Assembly: GCF_009707365.1 (NCBI RefSeq)
Contig: NZ_CP046122.1
Location: 2,294,001 to 2,358,000, forward strand
Direction: 5' to 3'
Origin: Microlunatus sp. Gsoil 973
GTDB taxonomy: Bacteria > Actinomycetota > Actinomycetes > Propionibacteriales > Propionibacteriaceae
Length of the DNA stretch: 64,000 nucleotides
Shown here: piece after piece, positions 18,195-27,195 of the stretch
Position numbering within the stretch: the stretch's first letter is position 1
Layout: the number at the start of each line of letters is the position of its first letter
Made by a program: the position numbers and the translations under genes
The notes under the pieces: model-generated
Databases searched by the model: none
What the model saw: the letters and a program-made list of their open reading frames with translations, nothing else
What the model was told of the DNA's origin: nothing

Positions 18195-19442
18195 TCACCG
18201 TTTCGACACCGGGACCCGCACAGTCACCGTGGTTCCACGTCCCTTCGGACTGTCGATCCGAAGTCGCCCGCCGAGAGCGTCGACGCGGTCGGAGACTCCC
18301 ATCAGACCGTGGCCGGCCGGGTCCGCGCCGCCCACTCCGTCATCGCTCACCCGCACGGTCAGGAAGCCGTCGCCCGATGAGGTGGCCGACCCAGGTGGCA
18401 CGGTTGACCCAGGCGGCACGGTTGTCACGGTCGAAACGGTGACCGTCGCCCGGGTCGCCTGCGCGTGCTTGACGACATTGGTCAGCGCCTCGGCGATGAT
18501 GAAGTACGCACTCGCCTCGATCCGCCCCGGGAGCCGCCCGGGCAGCACATCGACCTCGACCGGGACATCCAGACGTGACACCAACGCGTCCACACCCGCG
18601 CGCAGGCCACGGTGGCTCAGCACCGCGGGCAGGATTCCGTGTGCCAGCTCGCGCACCTCGGCCGTCGCACGCTCCGCGTTCCACAGCGCCTCGGCGAGGT
18701 AGGCCGACAGGTCGGTCCGGCCCTCGTCGAGAGCCCGCTGCGCGAGCTTCAAGGTCACGATGGTGTGCACCAGGCGCTGCTGCGCTCCATCGTGCAGATC
18801 CCTCACGACCTGCCTGCGCGCCTGGTCGGCGGCTGCCAGCACGCGGTCGCGCGATGCCGCGAGTTGGGCACGGCTGTCGGCGTTCGCGATCGCCGTGGCC
18901 ATCAACTCGGTGAACGGGCCGATGCGTGACTCGGTGTCGGGCGGCAGCGGGTCGTGATCGACGCTGGCGGCGACCATCGCACCCCACACTCTCCCCTCGA
19001 CGACGATGGGCGTGGCGATCGCAGCCCTTACACCGGCCGCGCGCATCCGATCGGCGATCGGGCCGCTGGCTTGCTCGTAGTCGTCGAGGCGTACGGCGTG
19101 TCCGGTGCGCTGGACCAGAGTTGTGGGGTTCATGCCTCCCAGCCGTAGCCGGGTTCCGATGGGGACCGATGTCGCGACCGCACCCCAGTCGGCCACAACA
19201 CTCGCCGTCCGGTCGTCCTCGTAGCGGACCATCGCCGTCGAGGACGCCGCGAGCACCCGGCCGACCTCCTCGGCGATCAGGGCAAGCACCTGCGTGTGGG
19301 GTGTCTGTTTCGCGACGAGAGTGGCGACACGGCGCAACGACTGCTGCTCCTGACCGAAACGCCGGCTCTCCGGTGATGCGACCGCCTCCCGTGTCAGCAC
19401 GCGATCGTCCGGGTGCACGAACTCGATCCATCGGGTGCTCAT
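18195..19442 (-). CDS. GAF-domain sensor histidine kinase
   Basis: 415 aa, apparently cytosolic. After a short N-terminal segment, a GAF domain occupies about residues 35-175, then a HisKA_3 phosphotransfer helix with the His in [13 protein letters not shown], then an HATPase domain with [10 protein letters not shown] (N box) and VSDDGVGG / [11 protein letters not shown] (G boxes). The ATPase domain contains an in-frame duplicated hexapeptide from an 18-bp DNA repeat. It is NarL-system type; the nearest regulator is at 13765 but not adjacent. Confidence 0.88.
   Translation of the reverse strand: MSTRWIEFVHPDDRVLTREAVASPESRRFGQEQQSLRRVATLVAKQTPHTQVLALIAEEVGRVLAASSTAMVRYEDDRTASVVADWGAVATSVPIGTRLRLGGMNPTTLVQRTGHAVRLDDYEQASGPIADRMRAAGVRAAIATPIVVEGRVWGAMVAASVDHDPLPPDTESRIGPFTELMATAIANADSRAQLAASRDRVLAAADQARRQVVRDLHDGAQQRLVHTIVTLKLAQRALDEGRTDLSAYLAEALWNAERATAEVRELAHGILPAVLSHRGLRAGVDALVSRLDVPVEVDVLPGRLPGRIEASAYFIIAEALTNVVKHAQATRATVTVSTVTTVPPGSTVPPGSATSSGDGFLTVRVSDDGVGGADPAGHGLMGVSDRVDALGGRLRIDSPKGRGTTVTVRVPVSKR
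18388..18423. repeat. Two-copy 18-bp in-frame tandem repeat
   Basis: Unit gacccaggyggcacggtt occurs twice with one mismatch, inside the histidine kinase gene. On the coding strand it duplicates the sequence VPPGST in a loop of the ATP-binding domain. Confidence 0.9.
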
Positions 19443-19640
19443 CTCGTACTCCAGACCGTCGGTATGGCTGTACGGTCTCGCGCACGGAGGGTCGATCGCG
19501 CCCGTGAGTCACTGGTCATTCCTCCCGGGCCGTACCGGCCCCTACCGGACCGGTCGGACGTCGGAACGCCGTCCCTCGGAATATCTGCTCGGTCACGTCG
19601 GTTGTCACCTCCGAGATTTGCGGTGACCAAGGAGGTCCCA

Positions 19641-19763
19641 GTGAAGGTTCGCAATTCGGTCCGTGCGTTGAAGCGTCGCCCGGGAGCGCAGATGGTCCGG
19701 CGTCGCGGCCGGGTTTTCGTGATCAACAGGCGTGATCCGCGGTTCAAGGCCCGACAGGGCTGA
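19641..19763 (+). CDS. rpmJ: 50S ribosomal protein L36, zinc-free paralogue
   Basis: 40-aa ribosomal protein starting [17 protein letters not shown] (GTG start) and ending [12 protein letters not shown]. The Cys/His zinc ligands of standard L36 are absent, which identifies the C-minus (YkgO-type) form that in other bacteria replaces the zinc form when zinc is scarce. AAGGAGG at 19629-19635 is a strong ribosome-binding site and a hairpin terminator follows. I found no convincing Zur box upstream. Confidence 0.9.
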   Translation: MKVRNSVRALKRRPGAQMVRRRGRVFVINRRDPRFKARQG

Positions 19764-19773
19764 CGCGGGGACG

Positions 19774-19806
19774 AGAGGGGCCGACGGCACAACCGTCGGC
19801 CCCTCT
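19774..19806 (+). terminator. Intrinsic terminator after L36
   Basis: A 14-bp GC-rich stem, AGAGGGGCCGACGG with CCGTCGGCCCCTCT, and a five-base loop, starting 10 bp after the L36 stop. The tail is only moderately T-rich. It may also serve the convergent sigma-factor gene. Confidence 0.8.
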
Positions 19807-19818
19807 TCATTTCCAGGG

Positions 19819-20583
19819 CTACCTGAGGGCGCTACCGGTCCCGGAAGCGTTGCGATGGTGCGAGGCGGACCGGCGATGGCCGGTCGCAGCAGAAACCTCG
19901 ATGAATCCTTCGGCGCACAATGCGCGCCTGACCTTCTGCCGCGCATCGAACAGCACCTTGTAGATCGCGTTGCGGTTCGAGCCCAGGCGTAAGGCAAGAT
20001 CCTCGGCCGACGTCTCCTCCACCGTCGAGGCGACCAGCACCTCCCGCTGGTACGGGGTCAACTCCTCAGCGACGATTCGCCGGACGACCGACTGCAACTC
20101 GCGAGCGTCGAAATTGGCCTCCGGTTCGTCACCGACCCGGGCCGGAAGATCCATGCAGTCCTCCGCCTGCAGCGCTGCGATGCGCCTGTGCCAGGGATGT
20201 CTTCGGATTTTCGAGCCGACGATCAGCGCGGCGAATCGATAGGCCCACGTCGTGAATCGGCAGTCTCCGCGGAACGTTCCGACCTTGTCGACGATTGTGA
20301 TCACGGCGTCGGACGCTGCCTGGTGGGCGAGGTCATCCAGCTCTGGGCCGTTCAGGGAGAGGTGGGCGCTGCGCCATCGTGCCTCGGTCCGGGCGGCCCG
20401 GAGCATGAAGTCGAAGAGCTCCCGGCGCGTCCGGTCCCCCACCGCGTCATTGCGGGACAGGCCGGCGACCCAGGCGGCGTTCTGCGCGGCGATCTCCGCC
20501 GTCACCCGGCATCTGCCGGGAACAGCCCGTGCAGTTGGAACGGATGAAGCTAGGGTCAGCAGCCCTGCAGCGGCCTCACCCAT
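19819..20583 (-). CDS. Sigma-70 family (ECF-like) sigma factor, copy 1
   Basis: 254 aa sigma factor. Region 2 is recognisable by GDCRFTTWAYRFAALIVGSK and region 4 by SAEDLALRLGSNRNAIYKVL. It is clearly a paralogue of the protein at 28624. No anti-sigma gene is adjacent. The ATG at 20583 has GGGGAA six bases upstream and overlaps the stop of the transposase-like gene; a GTG at 20505 would start where the paralogue's conserved part begins. The C-terminal 25 residues are Ser/His/Arg-rich and absent from the paralogue. Confidence 0.85.
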   Translation of the reverse strand: MGEAAAGLLTLASSVPTARAVPGRCRVTAEIAAQNAAWVAGLSRNDAVGDRTRRELFDFMLRAARTEARWRSAHLSLNGPELDDLAHQAASDAVITIVDKVGTFRGDCRFTTWAYRFAALIVGSKIRRHPWHRRIAALQAEDCMDLPARVGDEPEANFDARELQSVVRRIVAEELTPYQREVLVASTVEETSAEDLALRLGSNRNAIYKVLFDARQKVRRALCAEGFIEVSAATGHRRSASHHRNASGTGSALR

Positions 20584-21607
20584 GGCGTTCCCCGTTCGGG
20601 CTGGGGTCCGGGCAGGTACTGATTCCCGTCGGTCGGTGGCGGTGCGGACTGTGCAGACCGGGGATCAGCCGGGCGGCGTTGATCGCCGGCCAGTGGTATT
20701 CGGTGGACCTGAGCAGTTTCTGGGCCATCGCGACCCCGACGTTTCGCGACCCGTCCCTCCGGCTGCTCGGATCGCGGAAGCGGACCGGGCCGAAGATCGA
20801 CTCGATCGGTTTCGTCGTGCGCAGGTGGATCGCGTGCTGCGCCGGGAAGTCATGGAACGCCAGCAGCGCAGCAAGATCATCGGTGATCTTCGCCGCGGCG
20901 GCCGGCCAGTCTGTCCCGAAGCGGTTGCTGAACGACCGGACTGCGCGACGGGCACTGCGGCGGTCCGGAGCCTGGTGGATCTCCGCCAACGACCGGCCGG
21001 CATCGGCCCGAAGGTTCGGGGGTAACACAGCGAGTACGTCCCTCGACCGGTGGAACCAGCAGCGCTGCTCGGTGGTTCCTGGAAACAGCTGCCTGGCGGC
21101 CGCCCAGAACCCCAGCGACGCGGCGCCGACTGCGAGTGCCGGCGCGGTCATTCCGCGTTGACGGCAGTTCCGCAGCAGGTCGGCCCACGCCCGGGGCGAG
21201 TCGGACGGTCCGTCCGCCAGGCCGATCAGCTCCCGGCAGCCGTCGGATCGGACGCCGATCATGATCAACAGGCAGGTCTCGTCCTGCTCGAGCCGGACCG
21301 CGGGACGGATCGCGTCGACCCAGACATACGGGTGATCGGGATCGAAGAGGTGCTGACTCCGGAACGCGCATGCTTCGTCCTCCCACTGCGCGATGAGCCC
21401 GGCGATCATGGTCGTGGACAGTCCGAGATCAGCACCCAGCCGCCGGGGCAACGCCGACACGAAACTGCTCGGCGGCATCCCGGACAGATACAACAACGGC
21501 AACACCTCGCCCAGCTGCGGTGATCTGCGGAGTCGCGCCGGCATCACGCCGGCATTCTCACCGTGCTGAGCGTGCTGCCTTCCCGTGCGTTCTGCCGTAA
21601 CGGTCAT
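20576..21607 (-). CDS. IS256/mutator-type transposase with one catalytic Asp lost
   Basis: 343 aa, collinear with IS256-type transposases: WVDA (first Asp, residue 98), LFPGTTEQRCWFH, LLAFHDFPAQH and RTTKPIESIFGPVR (catalytic Glu269). In this subgroup the second Asp normally sits in GDGALGFW; here the sequence is GAASLGFW, with Ala162 replacing Asp, so strand transfer should be impossible. The frame is otherwise intact. I found no terminal inverted repeats. Its stop overlaps the start of the sigma gene by 8 bp. It may be a dead element or a domesticated DNA-binding protein. Confidence 0.8.
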   Translation of the reverse strand: MTVTAERTGRQHAQHGENAGVMPARLRRSPQLGEVLPLLYLSGMPPSSFVSALPRRLGADLGLSTTMIAGLIAQWEDEACAFRSQHLFDPDHPYVWVDAIRPAVRLEQDETCLLIMIGVRSDGCRELIGLADGPSDSPRAWADLLRNCRQRGMTAPALAVGAASLGFWAAARQLFPGTTEQRCWFHRSRDVLAVLPPNLRADAGRSLAEIHQAPDRRSARRAVRSFSNRFGTDWPAAAAKITDDLAALLAFHDFPAQHAIHLRTTKPIESIFGPVRFRDPSSRRDGSRNVGVAMAQKLLRSTEYHWPAINAARLIPGLHSPHRHRPTGISTCPDPSPNGERHG

Positions 21608-21788
21608 CAGCCGGTACCCCTCTCGCTGCGCTGCTCTGCGGCAACTGTGTCGGCAGCACCGCGTCGCGGGAATCGCCTGCACCGGAGTCTTCGTTCGGAT
21701 GGGGCGGACGGTGCGGGTAGGGGCGGCCCGATCACCATGTCGGGTCAGCCCTACCCCATCACCGCGCCGGTGATGGGACGATCGGGCC

Positions 21789-22151
21789 GTGGCCCTGACC
21801 GTTCTGGTCGTTGATGACGATGCCGCCTTCCGCGCGTTGGCCGCACGGCTCCTCGAGCAGTTGGGTGTTGCGGAGATCGTCACGGCGACCGACGCGGCTT
21901 CAGCGAGCATCCAGGCAGCAGCGAGACGACCTCAGGCGATGTTCGTGGATGTCGAACTGCCGGATCGGGACGGCGTCGACCTCGCCGAGGAGTTCGTCAC
22001 GCTCCCGTGGTCACCGCGGGTGATGTTGATCTCCATCGACAGCGACGCGTCGAATGCGATCAGGGACAACACTCATGAAGGACGGCTGTCGTTCGTCCCC
22101 AAGGAGGAGCTGGCCAACGGCGTGTTGAACAGCTTCTTGTTCGGACCGTGA
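21789..22151 (+). CDS. Single-domain response regulator receiver
   Basis: 120 aa, receiver domain only, GTG start. Acidic pocket VLVVDDD, phospho-acceptor Asp in MFVDVELPDRDG, and the conserved Lys in FVPKEEL. No output domain follows, so it would act by protein contact or as a phosphate shuttle. Divergent from the transposase-like gene; no kinase adjacent. Confidence 0.88.
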   Translation: MALTVLVVDDDAAFRALAARLLEQLGVAEIVTATDAASASIQAAARRPQAMFVDVELPDRDGVDLAEEFVTLPWSPRVMLISIDSDASNAIRDNTHEGRLSFVPKEELANGVLNSFLFGP

Positions 22152-22181
22152 GTCGGATCCCGGTGTGCTGAATGACAGTCA

Positions 22182-22220
22182 CGGTGACCATGCCGGTGAC
22201 CATGCCGGTGACCATGCCGG
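22182..22220. repeat. 12-bp tandem repeat, 3.25 perfect copies
   Basis: Unit cggtgaccatgc repeated without mismatch between two convergent genes, the receiver and the NhaA fusion. The 12-bp period suggests replication slippage; no function is evident. Confidence 0.95.
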
Positions 22221-22239
22221 TTTCAGGGCAGTGACACTG

Positions 22240-24093
22240 TCAGCCGGTCACGTCGGCCTGCCGGTCCCGGGTCGATTCCAGCGCCCTGATCAGGGTTCGT
22301 GAGTCGTACGGGCCGACATGCCGGCGGCCGTTCACGAAGAACGTCGGCGTCGAGTGAAGGTCCATGAGTTCGGCATCCAGCCGGTCGTCCCGGATGTGGG
22401 CAAGGACGTCCACGGATTCGAAATCATCGGCGAACCGGTCCAGATCCAGGCCGAGTTCCTCGGCGTACCCGATCAAATCCTCGTGCTCGAGCGACTGCTG
22501 GTGAGCGAACATCATCCGGAGCATCTCCAGGAACCTTCCTTGCCGCGCAGCTGCTTCGGCGGCTTGTGCGGCGATCTGGGCGTGGGGGTGCAGCTGATCA
22601 AGGGGCAGGTGGCGCCAGACCCAGCGGATGTTGTCGCCGAAGTGGCCGCGTACGGCATCGACCGAGCCCGTCGCACGGCTGCAGAAGGGGCATTCGAAGT
22701 CGCCGTACTCGACGATGGTGTACGGCGCATCGTTCCTGCCGAGGACATGATCACGGGCGGGATCGACCGGACGCGCCAGGATCGCTCCGACAACCACCGG
22801 AGGGCGGATCCGGTCGCCGAGCGCAAGTGCGCCCCAGCCGCAAAGGAATGCGATCACCGAGGCGGCCAGGACCGCGGTCCGAGCGATATCCTGGTTGGTC
22901 GGGTCCGCAATGGCGATCGGGACGAGGAACAGCGAGATCGTGAAGCCGATTCCCGACAGCGTTGCTCCGCCGGCGATGCGGGTCATGCCGAGACCCGGCG
23001 CCAGCCGTCCGGCTCCGAGCCCGCGCAACAGCGCGGTCGCACCGGTGATGCCGATGAACTTGCCGATGACCAGACCTGCGACGATCCCCCAGGCCACCGG
23101 TGATGCCACCGCTTGCAGCAACGTCCCGGCATCGACACGGACTCCGGCGTTGGCAAGTGCGAACAGCGGCAGGACCCCGTACGCGATGTACGGACGCCAG
23201 GTGGCCTCGAGTCGGGCGTTGATCGAAAGGGACCTGCGCATGCTGCGCGCCACCGCGGCCGCGTAGACCGGATTCGGTGACTCGCGGAACGCTTCGCTGA
23301 GCTCGGCAGAGCGCTCGACGTGTGAGCGGTTGGGCGAGAACGTCGGAATGACGAGCGCGACCGCAACCCCGGAGAGCGTCGGGTGGATACCGGCCTCCAG
23401 GACGAGTATCCACAGCACGGCACCGAGGATCGCGTAGCTCAGTCCTCGACCAGCTGGGAGAAACCGGACCAGAGACAGAAATGCGACGACAACGACCGCC
23501 GCCACCAGCGGCAGGACGGCGATGGCGGAGCTGTAGAACACCCCGATGACCAGCAGCGCACCGATGTCGTCCACAACCGCAAGGGTCAGCAGGAAGGTCC
23601 GCAGCCGGCCCGGATGGCTGGGCGCGATGAGCGCAAGCGCACCGAGCACGAACGCGGTGTCGGTCGAAATCACCACGCCCCAGCCGTGCACCTCGCCGGA
23701 GGATCGGTTGAGCAGCGCGTAGATGACGGCCGGCACCAACAGACCTGCTGCGGCAGCAGCGATCGGCAGCAGCGCCCTCGAGCGATCCGTCAGATCGCCG
23801 ATGGTCAGCTCGTGCTTCACCTCCAGCCCGACAACGAAGAAGAAGAGCGTCATCAGCCCGTCGTTCAGGAACTGATGCACGGTGAAGCTCCAGCCTGATC
23901 CGCCGATGTCGATCGAGATCCCCAGCGACCACAGCTGCTGGTAGCTGCCACCCGGGAGGTTGGCCCACGTCACCGCAACCACCGTTGCCGCGAGCATGAC
24001 GGCGGCGGCGAGCTGTTCACCGGGGCGGAGCCACCGCAGTCCGGGAGAGCTGGCGGCTGCCTCGGACGAGACCTCGGCCGGGCCCTGGCTCAT
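22240..24093 (-). CDS. nhaA: NhaA Na+/H+ antiporter fused to a DsbA-like thioredoxin domain
   Basis: 617 aa. The N-terminal 430 residues are an NhaA antiporter with the DD ion-binding motif (VVDDIGALLVIG), WGVVISTDTAFVLGAL and FALANAGVRVD. From about residue 450 a DsbA-type domain follows, with the CPFC redox centre at 468-471 and the cis-Pro loop HSTPTFFVNG. Such fusions are known in actinobacteria. The thioredoxin part may couple redox state to ion exchange; which side of the membrane it faces was not determined. Its start overlaps the stop of the MFS gene upstream (ATGA). Confidence 0.92.
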   Translation of the reverse strand: MSQGPAEVSSEAAASSPGLRWLRPGEQLAAAVMLAATVVAVTWANLPGGSYQQLWSLGISIDIGGSGWSFTVHQFLNDGLMTLFFFVVGLEVKHELTIGDLTDRSRALLPIAAAAAGLLVPAVIYALLNRSSGEVHGWGVVISTDTAFVLGALALIAPSHPGRLRTFLLTLAVVDDIGALLVIGVFYSSAIAVLPLVAAVVVVAFLSLVRFLPAGRGLSYAILGAVLWILVLEAGIHPTLSGVAVALVIPTFSPNRSHVERSAELSEAFRESPNPVYAAAVARSMRRSLSINARLEATWRPYIAYGVLPLFALANAGVRVDAGTLLQAVASPVAWGIVAGLVIGKFIGITGATALLRGLGAGRLAPGLGMTRIAGGATLSGIGFTISLFLVPIAIADPTNQDIARTAVLAASVIAFLCGWGALALGDRIRPPVVVGAILARPVDPARDHVLGRNDAPYTIVEYGDFECPFCSRATGSVDAVRGHFGDNIRWVWRHLPLDQLHPHAQIAAQAAEAAARQGRFLEMLRMMFAHQQSLEHEDLIGYAEELGLDLDRFADDFESVDVLAHIRDDRLDAELMDLHSTPTFFVNGRRHVGPYDSRTLIRALESTRDRQADVTG

Positions 24094-25562
24094 CGTCCTG
24101 CCTCGTCACGGGTATATGGCGCCTGACATGCCTGGCTGACCGACGGCGGCGTATGCGGTCGGAACCGGATGCCGGAGCGGATCGTCAGGGCCGCCGTCAA
24201 CCCGCCGAAGCCGCACAGCGCGGCGCAGATGATCATTGCCGTGACGAATCCCGACCCGAGCGGGCCGCCGGTCATCTCCAGCCCGGAGACGGCGGGAACC
24301 ACCGCGACTGCCAACATCGACGCCAATCGGGAGATCGCGTTGTTGGTGCCCGAGGCAGCGCCGACGTGCTTCTCGTCGACGGCCAGCACCGCGCCAGTGA
24401 GTGGGGCAACGGTAACGGCCATCCCCAGACCGAAAACGACCACACCGGGAAACACGCCGGTGAGGTAGGAATGTCCCGGAACGGCCATGGTCAGCAGCGC
24501 GACGCCGATCGCCGTGATGATCGGTCCGACGGTCATCGGCAACCGGGGGCCGCTCCTTTGGGCCAGACTTCCCACGCGCCCGGACAGCAGCATCATGATC
24601 ACGACTGAAGGCAGCGTGGAGAGCCCGGCCTCGACCGCCGAGTAGCCCATCGACAACTGCAACTGCACCGACAGCAGGAAGAACACCGCACCGAGCGCGC
24701 CGTACACGGCCAGCGTGGTCAGATTCGCCCCGGTGAACTGGATCGACCGGAAGAGCGTCAAGGGAAGCATCGGACTGGGATGCCGACGCTCAATCCCGAC
24801 GAAGGTGGCAAGAGCGGCGACACCGACGACTCCGCAGGCGATCGGCACCAGGGTCCAGCCGTGGGCCGGGCCCTGGATCAGGGCGATCAGGATGCCGGAC
24901 AGTCCGGCCGTGATCGTGATCGCCCCGGCCACGTCCGGGCGGCCGGTCGCGGACAGGTCGCGACTCTCGGGTACCGAATGCAGTGTCATGATCACGGCCG
25001 CCGCCGCGATGGGAAGGTTGATCAGGAAGACCAGTCGCCAGGAGCCGGCATCGACCAGCCAACCGCCGACGAACGGTCCGATCGCCGATGCTGCGCCGGT
25101 GAGCCCGGCCCAGGTGCCGATGGCTCGGCCCCGGTCGTCGGGATGGAAGGTCGCGTCGATCATCGCCAGGCTGCCCGGCACCAGCAGTGCCCCACCGACG
25201 CCTTGCAGAATGCGGGCGATGATCAACACCTGAGCGGTCGGCGCAAGCCCGCAGCCCAGGGATGCCATGCAGAAGATCACCAGCCCGATGAGATAGATCC
25301 GCCGGCGCCCGTAATGGTCACCGAGGGCGCCGCCGAACATCAGCAGCGCGCTGAGGGTCAGCCGATAACCGCCGAGCACCCATTGCAGGACGTCGAAGCC
25401 GCCACCAAGATCACGGCCGATGGCGGGCAACGCCACATTGACAACGGACTCGTCGAGGAAGGCGACACCGCTGCCGAGCACGGTCGCTGCGATCAGGCCG
25501 CGTCCGGCGGCCGACGCGTACCGGACGCGTGGCAGACCGGCCGGTTGTGTTGACTGGCTCAT
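24090..25562 (-). CDS. MFS transporter, DHA2 (EmrB/QacA) family
   Basis: 490 aa, predicted 14-helix drug/H+ antiporter. Visible: first-helix motif ATVLGSGVAFLDESVVNVAL, motif A GALGDHYGRRRIYL, and GGALLVPGSLAMI (motif C region). It is translationally coupled to the NhaA-DsbA fusion, suggesting one operon for cation and toxic-compound export. Substrates unknown. Confidence 0.9.
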   Translation of the reverse strand: MSQSTQPAGLPRVRYASAAGRGLIAATVLGSGVAFLDESVVNVALPAIGRDLGGGFDVLQWVLGGYRLTLSALLMFGGALGDHYGRRRIYLIGLVIFCMASLGCGLAPTAQVLIIARILQGVGGALLVPGSLAMIDATFHPDDRGRAIGTWAGLTGAASAIGPFVGGWLVDAGSWRLVFLINLPIAAAAVIMTLHSVPESRDLSATGRPDVAGAITITAGLSGILIALIQGPAHGWTLVPIACGVVGVAALATFVGIERRHPSPMLPLTLFRSIQFTGANLTTLAVYGALGAVFFLLSVQLQLSMGYSAVEAGLSTLPSVVIMMLLSGRVGSLAQRSGPRLPMTVGPIITAIGVALLTMAVPGHSYLTGVFPGVVVFGLGMAVTVAPLTGAVLAVDEKHVGAASGTNNAISRLASMLAVAVVPAVSGLEMTGGPLGSGFVTAMIICAALCGFGGLTAALTIRSGIRFRPHTPPSVSQACQAPYTRDEAGR

Positions 25563-25699
25563 GGTGGTCGAGTCCGATCGATCGCCGGCCGCGGCTGAGG
25601 CGCTTGCCAGTCATCCTGATCCTGGACCGGGGCCCTTGTCCAGTTCTGCAATCGTCTCGACGGCGTCCAGCGGAACCCGGGTGCCCGGTGGTTCGGGCG

Positions 25700-26218
25700 T
25701 CAGGACTCCGGGCCCTGCACCGGTAGCGAAGCGCGGAGCATCCAGAGGTGCTTCTCCAATTCCTGGATGAGCGCGTGCAGCAGGTCGGTGGTCGCCGGGT
25801 CCTCGGCGTCGACCCGGTCGCGGACCTTTCTGGCCGTGGCGACGGCAGTGGCCACCCTGTCGGCAATCACTTCGGTGACCTGGGGCACTGGTGCCGATCC
25901 CGCAGGAAAGGCTGCCAGCCGCGATTGGCGGCAGACGGTGTCGCTCCGGCCGTCAGGTGAAGCGCCCAGGGCTCTCATCCGTTCGGCGACGGAATCGGTG
26001 TGATCCCGGGCGGTCCCGACGATCTCATCCAGATGCAGATGAAGTGCGCGAAAACCCGGTCCGATGACCGTCCAGTGAGCCTGCTTCGCCTGGATCTGGA
26101 GTTCGATGAGATCCACAAGGACGGCTTGTAGGTCCGCGGCCAGCCCGGTCGACGCCACGAACTGGACGACACGCCCATTGGACCGTCGGGTGTTCATCGG
26201 ATCGGTGATCATCGTCAT
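25700..26218 (-). CDS. dps: Dps-family ferritin-like DNA-protection protein
   Basis: 172 aa. Ferroxidase-site residues of Dps proteins are present: QAKQAHWTVIGPGFRALHLHLDEIV, with the conserved HWx and HxxxDE segments. It would store iron, remove peroxide and coat DNA in a dodecamer. I chose the ATG at 26218; the upstream in-frame extension is not conserved-looking. It is the first of several oxidative-stress genes in the next 20 kb. The 286 bp upstream hold no gene. Confidence 0.9.
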   Translation of the reverse strand: MTMITDPMNTRRSNGRVVQFVASTGLAADLQAVLVDLIELQIQAKQAHWTVIGPGFRALHLHLDEIVGTARDHTDSVAERMRALGASPDGRSDTVCRQSRLAAFPAGSAPVPQVTEVIADRVATAVATARKVRDRVDAEDPATTDLLHALIQELEKHLWMLRASLPVQGPES

Positions 26219-26504
26219 CGGTGCAACCTCGGTTCTGGTGAATGTTGTGCCCCCGCTGTATGTGCGAGCTTCAGCCGTTCGTGCCGGAGGCCTTCCCGCT
26301 CTTACCAGCGGTCTACCTCGCGTCCGTTCCCGGTCGGCGTACACCTTTCTGAGGAGACTGTCGGAAGCATCGGACGGGACTGCTTCGCCCACGGGTACCT
26401 TGCCCGGCCGCAATACGCGCAGCCGTCGTGAACGTCATCAGAGTCGAGTCCATTAGGGTGGCTGCACCGTGCGCGGCCCCTGTCGCACGGGGACGGAGAA
26501 GGTC

Positions 26505-27089
26505 ATGACCGAGCTACCACACAGCTTCCAAGTGCAGGGACATGTCGTCGAGAGTCCGCGTCTGACGATCCGACCGTGGGAGCTTTCCGATGCCGAGGCG
26601 GCGTTGTCGATCTTCGGAGCCGAGGAGGTCACCCGGTGGTTGGCGCCCAGCGTTGCGCAGATCACCGACGAGGCCGCAATGCGTATCCAACTGGCATCGT
26701 GGATCGATGCGGCCGAGCCGCCGCCTGTCGGACATTGGGCGGTCCTGGATCGCGCCGAAGGGCGGTTGATCGGGTCGGGGCAGATCGTTCCGCTACCACC
26801 GGAGAATCGCGACCTGTTGGTCGGCTTCGAGATCGTTCCCGATCGGTGGGGCGCCGGCTTCGGTGCCGAGGTGGGGCACGCCCTGGCCCATTACGCGTTC
26901 GAGAACGGTCTGGACGAGATCTTCTCCGTCGTCCGGACGCGGAACGAGCGAGCGCAGGCGGTTGCCGAACGCATCGGAATGCAATGGGTCGGCGAGACGG
27001 ACAAGTACTTCGGGTTACGGCTGCACGTCTATCGGTTGCGCCACAGTGATCTTGATCGGCCGGTCCTCGACACCGGCCCCATCGGGTGA
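26505..27089 (+). CDS. GNAT N-acetyltransferase
   Basis: 194 aa, RimJ/RimL-like acetyltransferase: SPRLTIRPWELSDAEAAL at the N-terminus and acetyl-CoA loop WGAGFGAEVGHALAHYAFE. GGAGAAGG precedes the ATG. The substrate is unknown. It is similar to the protein at 27862; the two flank the TetR gene and look like a duplicated pair. Confidence 0.88.
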   Translation: MTELPHSFQVQGHVVESPRLTIRPWELSDAEAALSIFGAEEVTRWLAPSVAQITDEAAMRIQLASWIDAAEPPPVGHWAVLDRAEGRLIGSGQIVPLPPENRDLLVGFEIVPDRWGAGFGAEVGHALAHYAFENGLDEIFSVVRTRNERAQAVAERIGMQWVGETDKYFGLRLHVYRLRHSDLDRPVLDTGPIG

Positions 27090-27171
27090 GCGCCGACCGG
27101 ACGACGGGTCGCCTTGCGACCCGGCGGCGGGCACCATGCCGTGACCCCGGGGTGATTCGACACTCTAGAAC

Positions 27172-27186
27172 TGGACCATTCAGTAC
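27172..27186 (+). promoter_or_regulatory. Candidate operator of the TetR regulon, autoregulatory copy
   Basis: TGGACCATTCAGTAC, ending nine bases before the TetR ATG. It matches the pattern TGGACYRTWYAGTMC shared, with mismatches, with sites at 29333, 29390 and 37313. This copy has the weakest symmetry. Confidence 0.45.
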
Positions 27187-27195
27187 CATGGCGGT

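Noticed and set aside
20505-21800. A complete IS256 element around the transposase-like gene
   Set aside because: No terminal inverted repeats or target duplication were found, and the protein lacks a catalytic Asp, so I call the gene only.
22182-22220. CRISPR array
   Set aside because: Repeat unit is 12 bp with no spacers and no cas genes.
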